From assembly GCF_018332655.1 (NCBI RefSeq), contig NZ_BOQL01000016.1:89801-153800 (forward strand): 64,000 bases of DNA, given 5' to 3'. Position 1 is the stretch's first letter. Every line of letters begins with the position of its first letter. Positions 48,240-56,863 of the stretch are shown here, one piece after another. This DNA comes from Actinoplanes auranticolor (GTDB taxonomy: Bacteria; Actinomycetota; Actinomycetes; Mycobacteriales; Micromonosporaceae). Made by a program: the position numbers and the translations under genes. Below the pieces are notes generated by a model. The model was not told the origin of the DNA. It ran no database searches and saw only the letters and a list, made by a program, of their open reading frames with translations.

Positions 48240-49156
48240 CATCGCGCAGCCGCCGCGCAGGCCGCCAACGCGTCCTCCGTCAGGGTCGGTGACGCGCCGT
48301 CGAGCCAGGTGATCCGCGGGTCGCGGCGGAACCACGAGCGCTGCCGGCGCACGAAGCGCCGGGTGGCCCGCACGGTGTCCTCGACGGCCTGCTCCCGGGT
48401 GAACTCGCCGTCGAGCTGGGCGAGCGCCTGCTGGTACCCCAGGGCCCGGCTCGCCGTGCGGCCCTCGCGCAGCCCGTCGAGGCCGCGTACCTCGTCGAGC
48501 AGCCCGGCCGCCCACATCAGGTCGACCCGATCGGCGATCCGCTGGTCCAGGGCCCCGGCCTCGCGGTCGACACCGAGCTGCACCGACGGGTAGTACGGCG
48601 TCGGCGAGGGCAGTGACGCGGTGAAGGGCGCGCCGGTCAGCTCGATCACCTCGAGGGCCCGGACGATGCGCCGGCCGTTGGACGGAAGGATCTTGGTGGC
48701 GGCCGGCTCGTCGAGCGTCCGCAGCCGCTCGTGCAGCGGTGCCGGTCCCACGGCAGCGAGCTCCCGCTCCAGCCGCTCCCGAATGGCGGGATCCGTGCCG
48801 GGAAATTCGAACTCCTCCAGAACGGCCCGGACGTACAGCCCCGAGCCGCCCACGAGCAGCGGCACCCGGCCCCGGGCGAGGATGTCGTCGACGGCCGCGC
48901 GGGCCAGCTCCTGATAGGCCGCCACGCTCGCCGGCTCGCGCACGTCCCAGACGTCCAGCACGTGGTGCGGGACGTCTTCCCGCTCGTCAGCGGTCAGTTT
49001 GGCGGTGCCGATGTCCATCCCCCGGTAGAGCTGCATGGAGTCGGCGTTGACCACCTCGCCACCGAGGGCGTGGGCGAGCGCGATGCTGAGGGCGGATTTC
49101 CCGGCCGCGGTGGGCCCGACCACCGCGATCACCGGCGAACCTGGGAGCAATGGCAC
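48239..49156 (-). CDS. miaA: tRNA dimethylallyltransferase
   Basis: A 305-residue enzyme that adds a dimethylallyl group to A37 of tRNAs reading U-starting codons; MiaB in this window then methylthiolates the product. P-loop VVGPTAAGKSALSIALA (about residues 13-21), NADSMQLYRGMDIGTAKL, HHVLDVWDV, VGGSGLYVRAVLE and the RRFVRRQRSWFRRD C-terminal motif are intact. GTG start at 49156; divergent from the DUF349 gene. Confidence 0.95.
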   Translation of the reverse strand: MPLLPGSPVIAVVGPTAAGKSALSIALAHALGGEVVNADSMQLYRGMDIGTAKLTADEREDVPHHVLDVWDVREPASVAAYQELARAAVDDILARGRVPLLVGGSGLYVRAVLEEFEFPGTDPAIRERLERELAAVGPAPLHERLRTLDEPAATKILPSNGRRIVRALEVIELTGAPFTASLPSPTPYYPSVQLGVDREAGALDQRIADRVDLMWAAGLLDEVRGLDGLREGRTASRALGYQQALAQLDGEFTREQAVEDTVRATRRFVRRQRSWFRRDPRITWLDGASPTLTEDALAACAAAAR

Positions 49157-49328
49157 GGAGCCACCGTAACGGGCTGGTCACGGTCGTTCGCGGGCGCTTC
49201 CCCGGAACCGGGTTGGACCTGTGACAATGCGCGAGAAAGAATGCCGATGGGATGATGGCATTCGACTGCGCTATGGCGGCGGTCGCGGGCAGCGAGGCTC
49301 GCGCAGCCGGGAGAACGAGGGTGGGCTC

Positions 49329-50537
49329 ATGAACGACTGGACGGCCTTCGGCCGCGTGGATGCCGACGGCACCGTGTATGTGAAGACGGCCGAGGGCGAC
49401 CGCGTGGTCGGCTCGTGGCAGGCGGGCACACCCGAGGAGGGCCTGGCCCACTTCGCCCGGCGGTTCGCGGACCTGGTGACCGAGGTCGACCTCATCGAGG
49501 CCCGGCTCAAGTCCGGTGCCGCGGACGCCACACACTCGCTGACCAGCGTGAAGCGGATCCGCGCCGGCCTCGGCGAGGCACACGTCGTCGGCGACATCGA
49601 CGGGCTCGCCGCCCGCCTCGACCGGCTGACCGCGGTCGCCGAGGAGAAGGCCGGCGAGGCCAAGGCCGCCCGCGAGGTGGCCCGGGGCGAGGCCCTGGCG
49701 CGCAAGACCGCCCTGGTCGAGGAGGCGGAGACGATCGCCGCCGAGTCGACCGGGTGGAAGAGCGCGGGCGACCGGCTCAAGGAGATCCTCGACGAGTGGA
49801 AGACCATCCGCGGCGTCGACAAGAAGACCGACGGCGAGCTGTGGAAGCGCTTCGCGGCGGCCCGCGACGGCTTCACCCGCCGCCGGGGTGCGCACTTCGC
49901 CACCCTGGACGGGCAGCGCAAGCAGGCCCAGACGGCCAAGGAGGAGCTGGTCAAGGAGGCCGAGACGCTGGCCGACTCGACCGAGTGGTCCACCACGGCC
50001 AACCGGCTCAAGGACCTGATGAACGAGTGGAAGGCCGCTCCCCGCGCCGCCAAGGAGGCCGAGCAGCGCCTCTGGGAACGCTTCCGGGCGGCTCAGGACG
50101 CGTTCTTCACCCGGCGCAGCGAGGTCTTCTCGGCCCGTGACGCCGAGTACAAGGGCAACCTGGAGAAGAAGCAGGCCATCCTGGCCGAGATCGAGGCGCT
50201 GGACGTCGACGCGGACCCGCGCGGCGCCCAGAACAAGCTCCGGGACGCCCAGGCGGCCTGGCATGACGCCGGCCGGGTGCCCCGCGAGTCGACCGCGTCG
50301 CTGGACCGCCGCTGGCGGGCCGCCGAGGAACGCATCCGGATCGCGATGGACTCGGCGTGGCGCAAGACCACGCCGCAGGACAACCCGCTGCTGCAGCAGA
50401 TGCGCGAGCAGGTCGCCGAGGCCGAGCAGCGGCTGGCCCGGGCCCAGGCCGCGGGCGACGCGAAGCGGATCAAGGAGGCCGAACAGGCGCTGGCCTCCAA
50501 GCGCCAGTTCCTCTCCCTCGCCGAACAAGCCGGATAA
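49329..50537 (+). CDS. DUF349 repeat coiled-coil protein
   Basis: A 402-residue soluble, highly charged alpha-helical protein. After an N-terminal beta region (FGRVDADGTVYVKTAEGDRV) it contains about three DUF349 repeats, recognisable by the WK..GDRL.EI..EWK....V......ELW.RF..A.D.F..RR pattern (WKSAGDRLKEILDEWKTIRG; WSTTANRLKDLMNEWKAAPR). The end is a coiled coil. Rv2731-like family, function unknown. ATG 49329 with GAGGGTGGG upstream; an earlier in-frame start has none. Confidence 0.87.
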   Translation: MNDWTAFGRVDADGTVYVKTAEGDRVVGSWQAGTPEEGLAHFARRFADLVTEVDLIEARLKSGAADATHSLTSVKRIRAGLGEAHVVGDIDGLAARLDRLTAVAEEKAGEAKAAREVARGEALARKTALVEEAETIAAESTGWKSAGDRLKEILDEWKTIRGVDKKTDGELWKRFAAARDGFTRRRGAHFATLDGQRKQAQTAKEELVKEAETLADSTEWSTTANRLKDLMNEWKAAPRAAKEAEQRLWERFRAAQDAFFTRRSEVFSARDAEYKGNLEKKQAILAEIEALDVDADPRGAQNKLRDAQAAWHDAGRVPRESTASLDRRWRAAEERIRIAMDSAWRKTTPQDNPLLQQMREQVAEAEQRLARAQAAGDAKRIKEAEQALASKRQFLSLAEQAG

Positions 50538-50559
50538 AACCTTTCCGGTACGCGCACAG

Positions 50560-50607
50560 AGTCCCGCCGCCAGCAGATCACTGGGATCCGGGCTGACCGG
50601 CGGGACT
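50560..50607. terminator. bidirectional hairpin between DUF349 and dehydratase genes
   Basis: AGTCCCGCCG (50560-50569) pairs with CGGCGGGACT (50598-50607). Flanking bases (GCGCACAG and CTGTGTGCGC) extend the stem imperfectly. It serves the convergent stops at 50537 and 50631. Confidence 0.6.
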
Positions 50608-50630
50608 CTTGCTGTGTGCGCCTGTTCCGG

Positions 50631-51575
50631 TCAGCCCAGCATCGCGAGCTCCGACTCGTCGGCGTTGCCGCCGGTGCAGACGACCGCCACGCGGGTCCCC
50701 GCGAACAGATCCGGGCGGCTCAGCAGGCCCGCCAGGGCAGCCGCGCCCGCGCCCTCCGCCACGGTGTCCGCCGTGGTGGCCAGCAGGCGCTGGGCCGCGG
50801 CGATCTCGTCGTCGGTGACCAGCAGGAAGTCGGCCAGGCCGGCGCGCATGACGCTCTGCGGGAGGGCGTAGCCGCGGCCGGTGGCCAGGCCGGCGACCCG
50901 GGTACGGTTCGGGCGCTGCACCAGCTCGCCGGACTGCCACGAGTCGTGGGCGGCGCGGGACTCGGATGACTGCACGCCGATGACCCGGCAGTCCGGGGCC
51001 AGTTCGCGGGCGACCACGGTGGCGGCGCTCGCGCCCGTACCGCTGCCGACCGGGACCAGGATCGCGTCCAGGTCCGGACGGGCCTCGAAGATCTCCAGGT
51101 AGAGCGTGCCCACCCCGGCCAGCAGCTCCGGCGTGTCGCCCGGGCTGACCAGCCGCGCGCCCGACTGCCCGGCCAGCTTCTCGGCGTGGCGCTGTGCCGC
51201 CTCCAGGTCGTCGCCGTGCAGGACCACCTGCGCGCCCAGCGCCTCGATCGCCTTCGCCTTGGCGGGAGCTGCCGCGGCCGGCATCACCACCGTGCAGGGC
51301 GCGTCGTAGATCCGGCTGGCGTACGCCAGGGACCGCGCGTGGTTGCCGGTGGAGTAGCTGACCGTGCCGCGGGACCGGTCCTCTTCGGACATGGCGGCGA
51401 GCAGCGTCAGGCCACCGCGTACCTTGAACGCCCCGACCGGCTGCCGGTCCTCGTGCTTGACGAGGACGGTCGCCCCGGCCGCCGCGTCGAGCGCCGGATA
51501 GGAGCGCACGGGCGTCGGCGGCAGGTGCTGGTGGACCACGGTGCGGGCACGGGTGACATCGGCAAAGCTGAACAT
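50631..51575 (-). CDS. PLP-dependent threonine/serine dehydratase
   Basis: A 314-residue fold-type II PLP enzyme without the C-terminal ACT-like regulatory domain, so a catabolic-type threonine/serine ammonia-lyase. The PLP lysine is in QPVGAFKVRGGLTLL (about residue 50). The substrate loop is YSTGNHARSLAYAS, the phosphate-binding loop VGSGTGASAA, and CTGGNADESEL ends the protein. ATG 51575 (MFSFADVTRARTVVHQHLPP) was chosen; no strong ribosome-binding site is visible. Confidence 0.9.
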   Translation of the reverse strand: MFSFADVTRARTVVHQHLPPTPVRSYPALDAAAGATVLVKHEDRQPVGAFKVRGGLTLLAAMSEEDRSRGTVSYSTGNHARSLAYASRIYDAPCTVVMPAAAAPAKAKAIEALGAQVVLHGDDLEAAQRHAEKLAGQSGARLVSPGDTPELLAGVGTLYLEIFEARPDLDAILVPVGSGTGASAATVVARELAPDCRVIGVQSSESRAAHDSWQSGELVQRPNRTRVAGLATGRGYALPQSVMRAGLADFLLVTDDEIAAAQRLLATTADTVAEGAGAAALAGLLSRPDLFAGTRVAVVCTGGNADESELAMLG

Positions 51576-51610
51576 TCGACCATCATCGCGGCAGCGGCAA
51601 CCGGATATCG

Positions 51611-52087
51611 CTAGGACAGGCCCTGACCCGGCAGGTACGGCGGTGCCACTCCCCAGCCCCAGTGCGGCACCGGCGCCTGCCGGACGACGTCGGCCCCGGG
51701 CTGGGAATTCTGCTTGGCCAGCCGGGTGCCCCACTCCAGGTAGCCCAGGAACGCCGCCCGGAACTCCGGGTCGTCGGGCAGCCCGGCCTCGTCGGCGGCG
51801 TCCTGGATCAGGTCGATCCAGCGGCGCCGCTGCGGCTCGGTGATCGCCATGCCGAGGTGCTTGGTCACCATCTGCGGGTAGCCGCCGTGCTCCTCGGTGT
51901 AGGCCGGCGGCCCCCCGAAGACCTCGGCCAGCCACAGGGCCACGTACCGGAAATGCTCCGGGTCCATCCGGGCGAAGAGCGGCCCGAGCAGCTCGTCGTC
52001 GGTGACCTTGGCATAGAAGACCGTGGTCAGGCGGAAGAACGCGTCGGTACCGCCGGCCCACTCGTAGAGCGTCGGTGTGTCACCCAT
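51611..52087 (-). CDS. group II truncated haemoglobin
   Basis: A 158-residue trHbO-type globin. It begins TLYEWAGGTDAFFRLTTVFY; ELLGPLFARMDPEHFRYVA lies in the CD/E region, HGGYPQMVTKHLGMAITE contains the proximal His, and RRRWIDLIQDA contains the Trp G8 of this group. Such proteins bind O2/NO and help against nitrosative or oxidative stress. It is divergent from an HxlR-family regulator, with 55 bases between starts. Confidence 0.9.
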   Translation of the reverse strand: MGDTPTLYEWAGGTDAFFRLTTVFYAKVTDDELLGPLFARMDPEHFRYVALWLAEVFGGPPAYTEEHGGYPQMVTKHLGMAITEPQRRRWIDLIQDAADEAGLPDDPEFRAAFLGYLEWGTRLAKQNSQPGADVVRQAPVPHWGWGVAPPYLPGQGLS

Positions 52088-52142
52088 GTCCCCCACCGCA
52101 CCACGGATCGGGGGCCGGCCACAAGAACGCACATAATGGTGC

Positions 52143-52478
52143 GTGCCCAAGCGATACTCCTGCCCGGTCGAGCTGACCGTCGACGTGATCGGCGGCCGCT
52201 GGCGCACGGTGCTGCTGTCCCACCTCGAGGAGGGTGTGCACCGCTACGGCGAGCTGCGCCGCCTGACCCCGGGGATCAGCGAGAAGATGCTCAGCCAGCG
52301 GCTGCGCGAGCTGGAGGCCGACGGCCTGATCTCCCGGCGCGACCTGGGCACCGCGGCGCCGCACGTCGAGTACGACCTGACCGACGAGGGCCGTACCCTC
52401 GCGCCGGTGCTGCAGGCGCTCTACGACTGGGGTGTCGCCCGGGCCGGGCGTACCGGTGCTGAGGTGGAGTCGCTCTGA
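52143..52478 (+). CDS. HxlR-family transcriptional regulator
   Basis: A 111-residue winged-helix regulator. Signature: YSCPVELTVDVIGGRWRTVL, HRYGELRRLTPGISEKMLSQ and HVEYDLTDEGRTL. The single Cys near the N-terminus (YSCPVE) is the position that senses electrophiles or oxidants in related proteins. It may regulate the divergent globin gene. GTG start at 52143. It overlaps the LysR remnant by 58 bp. Confidence 0.9.
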   Translation: MPKRYSCPVELTVDVIGGRWRTVLLSHLEEGVHRYGELRRLTPGISEKMLSQRLRELEADGLISRRDLGTAAPHVEYDLTDEGRTLAPVLQALYDWGVARAGRTGAEVESL

Positions 52479-52777
52479 CGGTGCTTGGCGGCGATGTCGG
52501 CCGCCACCCGCACGAACGCGGCCAGCGAGCGGGACGTGCTCCGCTCGGGCCAGGCCAGCAGCGTCACGATCGGGGCGGCGTCGGTGACGGGCACGCAGAC
52601 CAGCTCGCTGCGCAGCTCGTCACCGGCTGACTCGGGCAGCACGGCGATCGTCTGCCCGAGGGCGATGAGCTGCAGCAGCTGGGCGGCCTCGTGCACCAGT
52701 GGGCCGGTCGCGGCGCCCTCCGGCATGCTGGGCCAGCGGGGCAGGATCTCCCCGGCCAGGTCGGTGCTGGTGAACAT
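52421..52777 (-). pseudogene. LysR-family regulator remnant, C-terminal ligand domain only
   Basis: The minus-strand frame reads VHEAAQLLQLIALGQTIAVL, PESAGDELRSELVCVPVTDA and IVTLLAWPERSTSRSLAAFV, typical of the C-terminal half of a LysR substrate-binding domain. The HTH and first half are absent; the sequence breaks off near 52770, exactly where the convergent SDR remnant begins. About 118 of an expected 290-300 residues remain. Confidence 0.75.
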
Positions 52778-52931
52778 GACCGACCCGGGTTACGTCGCCA
52801 CGGACCTCAACGGCTTCACCGGCTACCGGACGCCGGCCCAGGGAGCGGCGATCGCGGTCCGGCTGGCCACGCTGGGACCGGACGGACCGACCGGCGGCTT
52901 CTTCAACGACGACGGTCCCGTGCCCTGGTGA
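52770..52931 (+). pseudogene. short-chain dehydrogenase (SDR) remnant, C-terminal end only
   Basis: The plus frame from 52770 reads VNMTDPGYVATDLNGFTGYR, TPAQGAAIAVRLATLGPDGP and TGGFFNDDGPVPW, the last 53 residues of an SDR with the DPGYTATDLN-type motif. The Rossmann and YxxxK parts are missing. It adjoins the LysR remnant 5' end, so a single deletion removed both N-terminal halves and the shared promoter of a divergent pair. Confidence 0.75.
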
Positions 52932-52940
52932 GCGGCGCCG

Positions 52941-54434
52941 CTACAGCGCGCAGCCGCCGGTGGTGGCGGGCAGCGGCGCCGGGATGCCCACGGTCGGCAG
53001 GCCCAGCGTCACCCCGGCGGTGCGCGGGGCCCGGCCGGCCTCGTGCGCGTCGCCGGCGCGGGTGCGGCGGTGGCTCAGCGGTGCGCCGTCGGCGTTCAGG
53101 TGGTGCGGGGCCGCGTACGTGATCTCGGTGGTCACGATGTCGCCGGGGCGGATGCCGGTCAGCTCGCCGGTCGCGAAGTGCACCAGCCGGCCGTCGCGGG
53201 CGCGGCCGCTCATCCGGCCGGTGCGCTCGTCCTTGCGGCCCTCGCCGGTCGCGACCAGGACCTCGACCTCGCGGCCGACCTGCTTCTTGTTCTCCGCCCA
53301 GGTGATGTCCTCGAGCGTGGCGATCAGCCGCTCGTAGCGCTGCTGGACGACCTGCTTGGGCAGCTGGTCGGCCATCGTCGCGGCCGGGGTGCCGGGGCGC
53401 TTGGAGTACTGGAAGGTGAAGGCGCTGGAGAACCGGGCCTGGCGCACCACGTCGAGGGTGCGCTCGAAGTCGTCCTCGGTCTCGCCGGGGAAGCCGACGA
53501 TGATGTCGGTGGTGATCGCGGCGTCCGGCATCGCGGCGCGGACCTTGTCGATGATGCCGAGGTACTTCTCCGAGCGGTAGCTGCGGCGCATCGCCTTGAG
53601 CACGTCGTCGGAGCCGGATTGCAGCGGCATGTGCAGCGAATGGCAGACGTTCGGCGTCTCGGCCATCGCGGCGATCACGTCGTCGGTGAAGTCCTTCGGG
53701 TGCGGGCTGGTGAAGCGGACCCGCTCCAGGCCCTCGACCCCGCCGCAGGCGCGCAGCAGCTTGCCGAACGCGAGCCGGTCGCCGAACTCCACGCCGTAGG
53801 AGTTCACGTTCTGCCCCAGCAGGGTGACCTCGAGCACGCCCTCGGCGACCAGCGCCTCGACCTCGGCCAGCACGTCGCCGGGGCGGCGGTCCTTCTCCTT
53901 GCCGCGCAGCGACGGCACGATGCAGAAGGTGCAGGTGTTGTTGCAGCCCACCGAGATCGACACCCAGCCGGCGTAGGTCGACTCGCGGCGGGTGGGCAGC
54001 GTCGACGGGAAGACCTCGAGCGACTCGAGGATCTCGACCTCGGCGTCCTGGTTGTGCCGGGCGCGTTCCAGCAGCACCGGCAGCGAGCCGATGTTGTGGG
54101 TGCCGAAGACCACGTCCACCCAGGGCGCGCGCTTGACGATGTCGCCGCGGTCCTTCTGGGCCAGGCAGCCGCCGACCGCGATCTGCATGTCCGGGTTCTT
54201 CAGCTTGGTCGGGCGCAGGTGGCCGAGGTTGCCGTAGAGGCGGTTGTCGGCGTTCTCCCGTACCGCACAGGTGTTGAAGACGACCACGTCCGCCGCGTCG
54301 GCGTCGGCGGCCCGCACGTAGCCGGCGCCCTCCAGCAGACCGGAGATGCGCTCGCTGTCGTGCACGTTCATCTGGCAGCCGTAGGTGCGCACGTCGTAGG
54401 TGCGGGCGGCGGCGGGAGAAGTCTCGGTAGTCAT
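52941..54434 (-). CDS. miaB: tRNA-2-methylthio-N6-isopentenyladenosine synthase MiaB
   Basis: A 497-residue radical-SAM methylthiotransferase acting on tRNAs already modified by MiaA. The N-terminal MTTase cluster Cys are C20 (TYGCQMN), C56 (FNTCAVRE) and C90 (GGCLAQ). The radical-SAM motif is [14 protein letters not shown]. Later blocks are [30 protein letters not shown] and [21 protein letters not shown] domain spans about 370-440, and the last 50 residues are a Pro/Ala-rich tail. ATG 54434. Confidence 0.96.
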   Translation of the reverse strand: MTTETSPAAARTYDVRTYGCQMNVHDSERISGLLEGAGYVRAADADAADVVVFNTCAVRENADNRLYGNLGHLRPTKLKNPDMQIAVGGCLAQKDRGDIVKRAPWVDVVFGTHNIGSLPVLLERARHNQDAEVEILESLEVFPSTLPTRRESTYAGWVSISVGCNNTCTFCIVPSLRGKEKDRRPGDVLAEVEALVAEGVLEVTLLGQNVNSYGVEFGDRLAFGKLLRACGGVEGLERVRFTSPHPKDFTDDVIAAMAETPNVCHSLHMPLQSGSDDVLKAMRRSYRSEKYLGIIDKVRAAMPDAAITTDIIVGFPGETEDDFERTLDVVRQARFSSAFTFQYSKRPGTPAATMADQLPKQVVQQRYERLIATLEDITWAENKKQVGREVEVLVATGEGRKDERTGRMSGRARDGRLVHFATGELTGIRPGDIVTTEITYAAPHHLNADGAPLSHRRTRAGDAHEAGRAPRTAGVTLGLPTVGIPAPLPATTGGCAL

Positions 54435-54455
54435 GGCAATTGACCAGGGTAGTCC

Positions 54456-54950
54456 CTAAGCCGCCGCGGGTCGCTCCGGCGTCGGGGCGGGCTTGTAGCG
54501 CGAACGGCTGCAACCGGGGCCGCGGGCGCAGGCCGGGTCCGAGCCCGTGCAGGGGCGGACGTGCCGGCGCTCCATACCGTCGTCGGTCTCCACCTCGTCG
54601 ACGTGCACGGCCCGCAGCGTCCCGTCCGGCTCGGCCAGCACGTACCGGGTGGGGTTGAGGGTGTCGTCGGGCAGCAGCAGGTCGGCGCCGAGCCGGACCG
54701 CGACGGCGCTGGCGATGGTCGCCTCGGTCAGCTCGCCGGGGGCCAGGAAGCACTCGACCGCCGTCGGGAAGTCGCCGCCGACGTGCCAGACGTCGCACAG
54801 CACCGCGTCGGCGACCGGAACGTCCAGGGTCGTCACCGGCCGTTGCAGAGCACCCGACAGAGCGTCGCGGACCAAAGCCGCATCCAGGCGTCCGGCGACA
54901 CACCAGCTCCAAAGCCCGTCACTCGGATCGGCGTCAGCCATACCGCTCAT
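54456..54950 (-). CDS. conserved hypothetical protein
   Basis: A 164-residue acidic soluble protein. Conserved-looking segments are WSWCVAGRLDAALVRDAL, VWHVGGDFPTAVECFLAPGE and RYVLAEPDGTLRAVHVDEVE. The Cys-containing end (VRPCTGSDPACARGPGC) might bind metal. The ATG at 54950 was preferred over 54959 because GAAGGG lies 9 bases upstream; an ATG at 54941 is also possible. Family not recognised. Confidence 0.6.
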   Translation of the reverse strand: MSGMADADPSDGLWSWCVAGRLDAALVRDALSGALQRPVTTLDVPVADAVLCDVWHVGGDFPTAVECFLAPGELTEATIASAVAVRLGADLLLPDDTLNPTRYVLAEPDGTLRAVHVDEVETDDGMERRHVRPCTGSDPACARGPGCSRSRYKPAPTPERPAAA

Positions 54951-55008
54951 CGTGGACATCCCTTCGGCTGTACACCTGCACAGTTACCGCTCCGTGACCA
55001 ATCTCGGC

Positions 55009-55037
55009 GTGAACCGATACAACCGCGCCCATAGAGT
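55009..55037 (+). promoter_or_regulatory. candidate promoter of the glutamate-type ABC operon
   Basis: -35-like GTGAAC (55009-55014) and -10-like TAGAGT (55032-55037) with a 17-base spacer, 43 bases before the first gene. Each hexamer has about four consensus matches. Confidence 0.35.
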
Positions 55038-55080
55038 GACCCCATCCGAGTGAACCCAACGACGGGACGGTGGTCCGACG

Positions 55081-55827
55081 GTGCCGACAAGCGAGCCTCT
55101 CATCGTTCTCGACGGCGTCAACAAGTACTTCGGCCCCTTGCACGTCCTGCAGGATGTCAGCCTGTCGGTCGCGCGCGGCGAGGTGGTCGTCGTGATCGGA
55201 CCGTCCGGGTCCGGTAAGTCGACGCTGTGCCGGGCGATCAACCGGCTCGAGCCGATCAACTCCGGCACGATCACCTTCGACGGGCAGACGCTGCCCGCCG
55301 AGGGCAAGGCGCTGGCCCGGCTGCGCAGCGAGGTCGGCATGGTCTTCCAGTCGTTCAACCTCTTCGCGCACAAGACCATCCTGCAGAACGTCATGCTGGG
55401 GCCGGTCAAGGTCCGCGGCGAGAAGCCCGCGGCGGTCCGCGAGCGCGCGATGGCCCTGCTCGACCGGGTCGGCATCGCCAGCCAGGCGGAGAAGTACCCG
55501 GCCCAGCTCTCCGGCGGTCAGCAGCAGCGCGTCGCCATCGCGCGGGCGCTGGCCATGCAGCCCAAGGCCCTGCTCTTCGACGAGCCCACCAGCGCGCTCG
55601 ACCCGGAGATGGTCGGCGAGGTCCTCGACGTGATGACCTCGCTCGCCCGCGAGGGCATGACGATGGTCGTCGTCACCCACGAGATGGGTTTCGCCCGACA
55701 CGCCGCCAACCGGGTGGTTTTCATGGCCGACGGCCAGCTCGTCGAGTCGGCGCCCCCGGCCGAGTTCTTCGAGAACCCCAAGAGTGAGCGCGCCCGGGAC
55801 TTCCTCTCCAAGATCCTCACCCACTGA
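55081..55827 (+). CDS. gluA: amino-acid ABC transporter ATP-binding protein (glutamate type)
   Basis: A 248-residue ABC ATPase. Walker A IGPSGSGKSTLCR (about residues 39-47), Q-loop GMVFQSFNLF, signature LSGGQQQRVAIARAL, Walker B ALLFDEPTSALDP, H-loop VVTHEMGF. The Phe-rich Q-loop and C-terminal FFENPKSERARDFLSKIL match polar-amino-acid importers. It is the first gene of gluABCD. GTG 55081. Confidence 0.92.
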   Translation: MPTSEPLIVLDGVNKYFGPLHVLQDVSLSVARGEVVVVIGPSGSGKSTLCRAINRLEPINSGTITFDGQTLPAEGKALARLRSEVGMVFQSFNLFAHKTILQNVMLGPVKVRGEKPAAVRERAMALLDRVGIASQAEKYPAQLSGGQQQRVAIARALAMQPKALLFDEPTSALDPEMVGEVLDVMTSLAREGMTMVVVTHEMGFARHAANRVVFMADGQLVESAPPAEFFENPKSERARDFLSKILTH

Positions 55828-55924
55828 ACGTCCACAGCGGATTCCCCCCTCTGCGTTGTCCGTGCAGGTTCACAATGTTTGCAGTTTCCCGCAGTTCGCA
55901 GTTTCACCTCAGAGGAGCAGGACG

Positions 55925-56785
55925 ATGCGCATCACCCGAATGACGGCAGTGGTCGGGGCGTTCGCCCTGGCGATGGCGGCCGCGGCATGTGGCGGCGACG
56001 ACAGCGGGTCGGGCTCCGGCTCCACCGCCAGCGGCATCGTCGGCAAGACGGCCAGCAACAAGAAGCTCGTGGTCGGCACCAAGGCCGACCAGCCGGGTCT
56101 CGGCCTGCAGACCGGCGGCACGTACACCGGCTTCGACGTCGAGATCGCGAAGATCATCGCCAAGGGTCTCGGGGTCCCGGAGTCCGGCATCGAGTACAAG
56201 ACGACCGTGTCGTCGAACCGTGAGCCGTTCATCCAGCAGGGCCAGGTCGACATCGTGGTGGCGACGTACACGATCAACGACGAGCGCAAGAAGGTCGTCA
56301 ACTTCGGCGGCCCGTACTACATCGCCGGCCAGGACCTGCTGGTGCCGGCCGCCTCGACGATCACCGGTCCCGAGGCGCTGGCCGGCAAGAAGGTCTGCTC
56401 CGTCTCCGGCTCCACGCCGGCCAAGCGGATCCAGACCGAGTACAAGGACGCCTCGCTGCAGCAGTTCGACGCGTACTCCAAGTGCGTGACGGCGCTGGCC
56501 GGCGGTCAGGTGGACGCGGTCACCACCGACGACATCATCCTGGCCGGCTACGCCGCGCAGGACCAGTACGCCGGCAAGTTCAAGGTCGTCGGCAAGAAGT
56601 TCAGCGAGGAGCCGTACGGCGTCGGCCTGAAGAAGGACGACGTCGAGGGCTGCAACAAGATCAACGAGATCCTGAAGGCGGCCGCGGCGGACGGCTCGTA
56701 CAAGGCGGCGTGGGACACCACGCTCGGCAAGAGCGGGCAGGCGGCGCCGACCCTGGACGTCGCCAAGCTGACCAACTGCAGCTGA
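55925..56785 (+). CDS. gluB: glutamate-type ABC transporter substrate-binding lipoprotein
   Basis: A 286-residue exported protein of solute-binding family 3. Signal peptide MRITRMTAVVGAFALAMAAA, lipobox Cys at about residue 22 (AAAACGG), then a Gly/Ser linker. The family signature is TGGTYTGFDVEIAKI (Asp/Glu that anchor the amino group), and SVSGSTPAKRIQTEY and VDAVTTDDIILAGY lie in the second lobe. The ligand is probably glutamate or a related polar amino acid. ATG 55925 with AGAGGAGCAGG upstream. Confidence 0.92.
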   Translation: MRITRMTAVVGAFALAMAAAACGGDDSGSGSGSTASGIVGKTASNKKLVVGTKADQPGLGLQTGGTYTGFDVEIAKIIAKGLGVPESGIEYKTTVSSNREPFIQQGQVDIVVATYTINDERKKVVNFGGPYYIAGQDLLVPAASTITGPEALAGKKVCSVSGSTPAKRIQTEYKDASLQQFDAYSKCVTALAGGQVDAVTTDDIILAGYAAQDQYAGKFKVVGKKFSEEPYGVGLKKDDVEGCNKINEILKAAAADGSYKAAWDTTLGKSGQAAPTLDVAKLTNCS

Positions 56786-56797
56786 TCTTTTCGAGAA

Positions 56798-56828
56798 CGG
56801 GCGGGGCCGGCAGCGCCGGCCCCGCCCG
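56798..56828 (+). terminator. strong hairpin between gluB and gluC, likely attenuator
   Basis: Perfect 14-bp GC-only arms (56798-56811 and 56815-56828) with a 3-base loop, directly after the binding-protein gene. In such operons this both stabilises upstream mRNA and limits downstream transport genes, so the binding protein is made in excess. Confidence 0.7.
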
Positions 56829-56863
56829 GTTGTTCCCTGCCGCGGCGCGAGGAAGTGAGGGCG

